This document shows positions 61,801-64,000 of a DNA stretch of 64,000 bases, in pieces. The number at the start of each line of letters is the position of its first letter. The stretch's first letter is position 1. The notes beneath the pieces were generated by a model. It saw only the letters and a program-made list of their open reading frames with translations. It was not told the DNA's origin and ran no database searches. Source of the stretch: Verrucomicrobiales bacterium (GTDB lineage: Bacteria; Verrucomicrobiota; Verrucomicrobiia; Verrucomicrobiales; DEV007); NCBI GenBank assembly GCA_016795385.1, contig JAEUHI010000046.1:151168-215167 (forward strand), given 5' to 3'. Made by a program: the position numbers and the translations under genes.

Positions 61801-64000
61801 CGATGGAGTCGGTGATGACATCGGCCTCTCCCCGGACGCCCCACTGCAGATCCGCATTGATTCCCTGCCTGCGCATGGCACGCTCTTCTACAACGATCCC
61901 GTCAACGGCTTGACGGCGGTCACCGCCGGGTTCGTCTTCGATCATTCCGAGATCGGCAGGCTCAGCTACCAGCATGATGGATCCGAGAATTTCGATGACG
62001 ACTTCGACTTCACCGTCATCGACAACAACACCTACAACAACCCCGGCTTCGATGCTCCCGGCACGCGTGCCGGTGTCATGACGATCGGGATCATCCCCGT
62101 GAATGACGCGCCCGCCGTCACCACGAACGAAGGCCTCGTCAACGACATCAACGGCGACCGCCGTGTCTACGAGGGCGGCACGCGTGTCCTCACACCGGCC
62201 GTGCTCGAATCGACCGATCCCGACAGTACCAACGAGCAGGTCCAATACCGGATCACCTCCGCTCCCATCAACGGCACCCTCCTGCTGAACGGGAGCCCCA
62301 TCGGGGTGGGGTCGGCTTTCAGCCAGGATGATCTCATCGCCGGTCGTGTGAGCTATCGCCACAACGGCAGCGAGACCTCGGCCGATCAATTCAACTTCCG
62401 CATCGATGATGGATCGAGCAACGTTGCCGAGGAGACTTTCCTCATCGGTATCATCGCCGTGAACGACGCCCCCGTCATCGCGGCACCGGCTTCGGCGACG
62501 GTCAATACCGCCGACTACCACTTCACCGGCGCGCGTGCCATCAGCATCGCGGACAACGATGCGGCGACCGGCGATGTCACCGTGACGCTCACCGTCTCCG
62601 ATCCGGGCGGACTTCTCCGGGTGATCAACACGACCGGCCTCACCAGCATTACGGGAAATGACACGAGCAACGTCCTCGTCCTCGTCGGGGATGTTTCCGA
62701 AATCAACGCGGCCCTCGCCACGCTGCATTACCGGGCCACCGATCTGGATGGACCTGCCACCTTGACGATCCATGTCAATGACGGTGGCAATACCGGCGTC
62801 GATCCCTCGCAGGTGCCCGTGGGCGAGATCCCGGGGCTCGTCGATACCGGCGGCATCACCGACGAGCAGGCGACCCGTGTCGTGAATCTGTTGGTGAGCC
62901 CGATCGACGACGCGCCGGTGAACTCCATCCCCGGCGCCCAGACAGCCTACGAGGATGTCAATTTCATCTTCAGCAACGCAAACGGCAACGCGATCTCGAT
63001 CGGTGATGTCGATGCCTTCGGACAGGAAGTGCAGGTGACTCTCGCTGTCGGAAACGGCACGCTCACCCTCGCCACCACCTCCGGACTTTCGTTCACCACG
63101 GGAGACGGCACCTCCGATGCCACGATGACCTTCCGCGGCACGATCGGCGCCATCAATGCGGCCCTCGATGGTCTGCGTTATCGCGGAAACAACAATTTCG
63201 AAGGCGGCGAGATCCTGACGATCACGACGAACGATCTCGGCAACACCGGCGACGGTGGCCCGCTCTCCGATACGGATACCGTGAACATGACCGTGATCGG
63301 CGTGAATGATGCACCCGTCATCTCCGGACCATCCGCCGATATTCTCATCAGTTCGGCGACATTTGCTTTCAATGGGGCAAACACCATCAGCGTGACCGAT
63401 TCCGACATCAGTTCGGGTCTCGCCACCGTGACGCTCACAGTGAACGATCCCGGCGGGATCCTCCAGCTCGGCAATCTGACGGGGCTCAGCGCGGTTTCCG
63501 GAAACGGGACCTCCAATGTCCTGAGTTTCACCGGCACCGTCGCGGATGTGAACAACGCCCTCGCGTCTCTGACCTATTCCCCGGATGACGTGAATGGTGC
63601 GGCGACTCTCACGGTGGTGGTATCGGACAACGGGAACACCGGTGTCGATCCCTCGACGATCGGACAGCCTCACACGGGAACGACCACCGACGAGCAAGCG
63701 ACCCGGGTCTTCAATCTGACGGTGAGCGATATCAATGATGCGCCGGTCAACACCGTTCCTGGCGCACAGACCTTCAATGAGGACACGCCCCGTGTCTTCT
63801 CGACGGCCAACGGCAACGCGATCTCCATCGCCGACGTCGATGCCTTCGGTTTTGATGTGACCACGACGATCACGGTCAACAACGGCACCCTCACCGCCGG
63901 AGGCACCGCGCTCCAGCAGGCCGCCCTGACCTCGTTGACCGGCAACGGCAGCAACACCCTCGTGTTGACCGGCACCGTCGCCGAGATCAACGCCGTGCTC
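58817..64000 (+). CDS. Giant LEPR-XLL/DUF4347 surface protein with cadherin- and CSPG-like repeats, 3' end missing
   Basis: The open frame runs 1728 codons from the ATG at 58817 to the window edge. Residues 23-34 (FEAVEPRVLFSA) resemble the N-terminal LEPR-XLL motif of giant PVC surface proteins. Residues about 95-250 are a DUF4347 domain (ELVFVSSGVFDDDYL, IHLIGHGEEGRLFLG, LLIYGCDFSSG, GGDWDLEV). After this come about fifteen domains of 90-130 residues. CSPG/NG2-like ones have YVHKGGETHSDSF, YRHDGIDD, YEHDGDERF and YRHNGSET. Cadherin/VCBS-like ones have VNDAPVI, GNAISI.DVDAFG and IGAINAALDGLRY. The last two blocks are repeated at about 840-base spacing. No signal peptide is obvious. It is probably secreted by a dedicated route as an adhesin or matrix protein. 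Confidence 0.9.
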   Translation, partial: MASLHPRRRVRSEADLSSAPVHFEAVEPRVLFSATAIEPVDGGMTAHHDLPEMQEEVIVETLTGTADGADSGPHAAEDEILGGLNFRAADLDSRDSRELVFVSSGVFDDDYLARHLDPAYEVYLIEPGSDAIAQIAQVLEGRSGIEAIHLIGHGEEGRLFLGDTVLDASSMSGSHGALLAQIGSSLSDRADLLIYGCDFSSGADGETAASLLARLTGADVATSSDKTGHSALGGDWDLEVSTGEIEAATIAMADWRGLLAPPTITAPEGALSTLEDTPLTFSGSNLITVGSDESPSLTVVLSVGQGGLNLSGTSGITFLSGTQNGDALLQISGTIANLNAAINGLVFTPGQDFFGPETLSITVDDGDDVTSRDLSISVVSQNDAPVITVNPVNASGTGTPSETTPHTFTLADFEAVDPDNTNNQLTFILDVLPSAGELRLNGFPVAVGTVFTQAMLDAGALVYVHKGGETHSDSFTLTVNDGAGGTDALVVIPITITPVNDSMTVVTQAVVYEGGSTSDGAIAPGKPVPVLSLVISDAEADTKTVRITSLPGGGLLFFNGTQVTQAMVDGGFSFNAADSGLLEYRHDGIDDLGTSPSDRSFTIQVTDLGGGAGPGAVQTVNHTVNIDVVPVNDDLELINLSTAVPTISSGNSHVLGLADMEVNDPDGPNNQLTYTLQSSPLLGDLYINGQLSGAGATFTQAQLAAGQVVFTNGGANGPDSLFFTVTDSQVSILTDELGTLRTGDHTTPQRVLELRFNLTASGGGGAVIRLDEGQSATVNIAAPGETIELTSAPARGQILVNGMPLGVGVPYLVQPGDVILYAHDGSHNDSDMINLVVDGMPEMIDVVVRLTNDAPVLTILSTVNGIREGSTGTITTAHLSVTDEETTDPGQLIYTMIGSPSGGSLLKDGNRLPAFGTFSHQDVIDGRITYEHDGDERFLDSVQLRVSDGSATDTGTLSLEIVPVNDQPVVTASFLELMEGATKSFTAADLGISDVDGVGDDIGLSPDAPLQIRIDSLPAHGTLFYNDPVNGLTAVTAGFVFDHSEIGRLSYQHDGSENFDDDFDFTVIDNNTYNNPGFDAPGTRAGVMTIGIIPVNDAPAVTTNEGLVNDINGDRRVYEGGTRVLTPAVLESTDPDSTNEQVQYRITSAPINGTLLLNGSPIGVGSAFSQDDLIAGRVSYRHNGSETSADQFNFRIDDGSSNVAEETFLIGIIAVNDAPVIAAPASATVNTADYHFTGARAISIADNDAATGDVTVTLTVSDPGGLLRVINTTGLTSITGNDTSNVLVLVGDVSEINAALATLHYRATDLDGPATLTIHVNDGGNTGVDPSQVPVGEIPGLVDTGGITDEQATRVVNLLVSPIDDAPVNSIPGAQTAYEDVNFIFSNANGNAISIGDVDAFGQEVQVTLAVGNGTLTLATTSGLSFTTGDGTSDATMTFRGTIGAINAALDGLRYRGNNNFEGGEILTITTNDLGNTGDGGPLSDTDTVNMTVIGVNDAPVISGPSADILISSATFAFNGANTISVTDSDISSGLATVTLTVNDPGGILQLGNLTGLSAVSGNGTSNVLSFTGTVADVNNALASLTYSPDDVNGAATLTVVVSDNGNTGVDPSTIGQPHTGTTTDEQATRVFNLTVSDINDAPVNTVPGAQTFNEDTPRVFSTANGNAISIADVDAFGFDVTTTITVNNGTLTAGGTALQQAALTSLTGNGSNTLVLTGTVAEINAVL
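62459..64000 (+). repeat. Long-period internal repeat in the surface-protein gene
   Basis: The block starting with codons for VNDAPVI at 62459 recurs at 63302, and the block VNSIPGAQTAYED at 62918 recurs as VNTVPGAQTFNED at 63746, so the period is 828-843 bases. Copies share marker strings such as GNTGVDPS, DEQATRV and NGNAISI.DVDAFG but differ at many positions, pointing to old duplication. Confidence 0.7.

Noticed and set aside
60116..63697. Long minus-strand open frames opposite the surface-protein gene (60116-61285 and 61292-63697)
   Set aside because: They mirror the repeated plus-strand domains and have no recognisable motif or start site.
62100..64000. Repeats at the window end considered as a CRISPR array
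   Set aside because: The period is about 840 bases, the copies are diverged and the frame stays open as protein repeats.
1..64000. tRNA, rRNA, prophage and transposase genes
   Set aside because: No stretch with tRNA-like cloverleaf features, rRNA sequence or recognisable phage or transposase protein was noticed. A covariance-model scan was not possible.

Overview
The window is high-GC bacterial chromosome. It most likely comes from a member of Verrucomicrobiota or a close relative in the PVC group. The evidence is two secreted PVC-type proteins with a CxxCH cytochrome motif, two DUF1080 (3-keto-disaccharide hydrolase) fusions, a surface giant with an N-terminal VEPR-x-LFSA (LEPR-XLL-like) motif and a DUF4347 domain, and a prepilin-like giant. 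No rRNA, tRNA, CRISPR array or insertion sequence was recognised. Genes are tightly packed and no gene-free stretch exceeds 300 bases.

Layout. 1-1.4 kb: tdh (partial) and kbl, threonine breakdown to glycine. 1.4-9.8 kb, minus strand: L,D-transpeptidase, YhcG-type nuclease, UvrD/PcrA helicase, PIN-PhoH ATPase, low-molecular-weight phosphatase-like protein, a receiver/histidine-kinase pair and a small lipoprotein. 9.9-16.9 kb, plus strand: exported carbohydrate-type proteins (PVC cytochrome protein, DUF1080-ThuA, DUF1080-esterase, small hydrolase-like protein). 16.9-20 kb: an HxxxD acyltransferase-like protein overlapping an ICMT-like membrane methyltransferase, a lipoprotein and a Phd/VapC-type toxin-antitoxin pair. 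20-30 kb: DinG helicase, giant prepilin-like protein, a short NagA-like deacetylase, a methyltransferase, a Uma2-family protein, 4-alpha-glucanotransferase and malate dehydrogenase.

30.0-42.1 kb holds the highlight, one 4009-residue polyketide synthase/nonribosomal peptide synthetase. Its order is KS-AT-DH-MT-(psiKR)-ER-KR-ACP-C-A-PCP, followed by a C-terminal Rossmann domain that resembles cyanobacterial acyl-ACP reductase (AAR) rather than a thioesterase or an SDR thioester reductase. The adenylation pocket reads DILQFGLVWK, one residue from a glycine code. The gene looks monocistronic. Its leader carries a sigma70-like promoter, an overlapping inverted repeat and a terminator-like hairpin just before the start codon, and strong hairpins follow its stop codon.

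42.2-58.6 kb: OmpH/Skp-like chaperone, Gfo/Idh/MocA oxidoreductase, a small exported protein plus a tandem metallo-beta-lactamase-fold protein, a PhoB/PhoR-like system divergent from a diacylglycerol-kinase-family lipid kinase, an unusual ankyrin-repeat/L,D-transpeptidase fusion, a GT39-like membrane glycosyltransferase, a low-complexity exported protein and a second PVC cytochrome protein with HEAT-like repeats. 58.8 kb to the end: the 5' part (1728 codons) of a giant repetitive surface protein, truncated by the window edge.

All assignments come from reading motifs by eye. No database search or structure prediction was run.
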